DNA of 64,000 nucleotides from CAVWCQ01 sp963753545 (lineage in GTDB: Bacteria > Chloroflexota > Anaerolineae > Aggregatilineales > Aggregatilineaceae), in assembly GCA_963753545.1 (NCBI GenBank), contig CAVWCQ010000008.1:1116001-1180000 (forward strand), written 5' to 3'. Positions 63,344-64,000 of this stretch are shown piece by piece. The position numbers were made by a program, and so were the translations under genes. The notes below the pieces were generated by a model. It saw nothing but the letters and a program-made list of their open reading frames with translations. It was not told the origin of the DNA and searched no databases. Positions within the stretch are counted from its first letter, which is position 1. Each line of letters begins with the position of its first letter.

Positions 63344-63885
63344 TGTTTGACGACAAGCGAAGCAAACGTGTGATCCTGGTCGCGCACTGCGTGTTGAACC
63401 AGAACGCGAAGATCGACCGCTGCGCCCATTATCCCGGCGCGGTGCCGAACGTGCTGGCGGCGCTGATCGAGGCGGGCGTGGGGATCATCCAGATGCCGTG
63501 CCCTGAGTTAATCTGCCTGGGGCTGGCCCGGCAGGCCGAGCGAGAGACCGAGGCGACGGTGGACGAGGAAGACGCACGCGTGGGGCGGCTGATGAGCCGG
63601 GGTCCGGCCCGGGCGGTCTGCCACGACCTGGCGAACGATCTTGTCTTCCAGGTCGGGGAATACCGGGCGCACGGGTTTGAGGTTCTCGGCGTGATCGGGA
63701 TCAACGGGTCCCCGGCGTGCGGCGTGGAACAGGACCACGAGCAGGAGCGCCCCGGCGTGTTCGTCGAACTGCTGCGGGAACTGCTGGCGGACACGGGCAT
63801 CACCCTGCCTATGCGCGGCATCCGAGTCTATGAGCCGGAGGAGGCGCTAGCGGCTGTGCGGGCGCTGATCCGGGGAAAAGATTAA
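63343..63885 (+). CDS. TudS-related (CD3072 type, DUF523-like) putative desulfidase
   Basis: 180 residues. Three cysteines at the spacing expected for the 4Fe-4S cluster of TudS-like thiouracil desulfidases: AHCVLNQNAK, MPCPEL and GSPACGVE. The middle part GIIQMPCPELICLGL and the GVIGINGSPACGV strand are the diagnostic segments. In this family the non-protein-bound fourth iron activates sulfur in thiouracil-like bases. Its ATG shares its A with the stop of the MerR gene, so the two are made together; MerR-controlled desulfidation is an inference. A CGCAAAG repeat follows the stop. Confidence 0.85.
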   Translation: MFDDKRSKRVILVAHCVLNQNAKIDRCAHYPGAVPNVLAALIEAGVGIIQMPCPELICLGLARQAERETEATVDEEDARVGRLMSRGPARAVCHDLANDLVFQVGEYRAHGFEVLGVIGINGSPACGVEQDHEQERPGVFVELLRELLADTGITLPMRGIRVYEPEEALAAVRALIRGKD

Positions 63886-63890
63886 AAACA

Positions 63891-63945
63891 GTTTAACCGC
63901 AAAGAACGCAAAGAGCGCAAAGAAATAAAATCAAGAAAAAGACAG
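63891..63945 (+). repeat. CGCAAAG periodic repeat
   Basis: ACCGCAAAGAACGCAAAGA, then GCGCAAAGAAATAAAA, a clear ~9-base period in the leader of the last gene. Confidence 0.8.
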
Positions 63946-63970
63946 GAAAAGTGCCTATTTTGGTGGGTAA

Positions 63971-64000
63971 ATGAGCGAATTGGGCCAGTTATTGATCACT
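63971..64000 (+). CDS. RodZ-like HTH protein, 5' end only
   Basis: ATG 63971 preceded by GGTGGG starts MSELGQLLIT and runs to the edge of the window. MSELGQLL is the usual opening of the cytoplasmic HTH domain of RodZ-type cytoskeletal proteins. Ten residues are too few for certainty. Confidence 0.5.
   Translation, partial: MSELGQLLIT

Noticed and set aside
63985..64000. Possible third copy of the 109-bp element at the window end (TTATTGATCACT)
   Set aside because: The bases are better explained as codons of MSELGQLLIT, the start of a RodZ-like gene, and only ~10 bases match.

Overview
The window is a 64 kb piece of a chromosome from a free-living bacterium, most likely a member of the Chloroflexota (Anaerolineae or a close relative). 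That is an inference from gene style, not from a marker gene. The pointers are a secreted WD40 propeller protein, a CxxC/CxxC adenylate cyclase, proline/threonine stalks of the TPTNTPT type on a von Willebrand A (VWA) protein, SH3b/LysM secreted proteins, tandem glutamate dehydrogenases, and many intergenic GTAGGGGC palindromes and CGCAAAG repeats. I see no rRNA, tRNA, CRISPR array, prophage, insertion sequence or replication origin.

Layout. 1-5.8 kb: end of a DinB-like gene, a PLP dehydratase/racemase, a membrane histidine kinase and DNA polymerase I. 5.8-6.7 kb: a gene-poor stretch. 6.7-12 kb (minus): a secreted alpha/beta hydrolase and two tandem secreted M1 aminopeptidase genes, one badly decayed, sharing a nearly identical 211-bp 3' end. 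12-18.5 kb: a flippase-like membrane protein, an MFS exporter, a WD40 protein convergent with a cyclase, a DUF151-phosphatase fusion, a DUF2269-like membrane protein and a kinase stub. 18.9-31.4 kb: housekeeping and accessory enzymes (CDF transporter, Uma2 nuclease, M28 peptidase, SRPBCC, VOC, RarA/MgsA, DUF4926, DM13, GAPDH, methyltransferase, QueG, quinone reductase). 31.5-37.7 kb: an orphan receiver, a gutted glycosyltransferase, an ABC-2 permease, a lipoprotein and two tandem glutamate dehydrogenases behind a structured leader. 37.8-49 kb: an S41 protease, hydrolases, a spermidine-synthase-like gene, LysM/SH3b proteins, a phage-type protein and the VWA protein. 49-64 kb: a hydrolase, a VOC protein, a permease, a large TPR protein, a phosphodiesterase, an orphan PPDK-N protein, a PadR pair with an obvious operator, an SGNH hydrolase/epimerase pair, an EamA exporter, a MerR-TudS operon, and the first codons of a RodZ-like gene.

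A theme across the window is single-base disruption. At least twelve recognisable genes continue in another frame after one indel, sometimes at short homopolymers, and one carries an in-frame stop. This looks at least partly like residual assembly error, so I annotate such genes over their full span. Only the first M1 copy, the kinase stub and the glycosyltransferase look like true decay.

Regulation visible in the sequence includes recurrent extended -10 promoters of the form TGCTAYAAT, several of which decide start codons, and a 34-bp palindrome upstream of padR. Three families of dispersed palindromic or periodic repeats sit at gene ends or just upstream of start codons. A 109-bp noncoding element occurs in two diverged inverted copies 28 kb apart, at 18585-18693 and 46339-46447. 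The best candidates for something undescribed are this element and the DUF151-phosphatase fusion.
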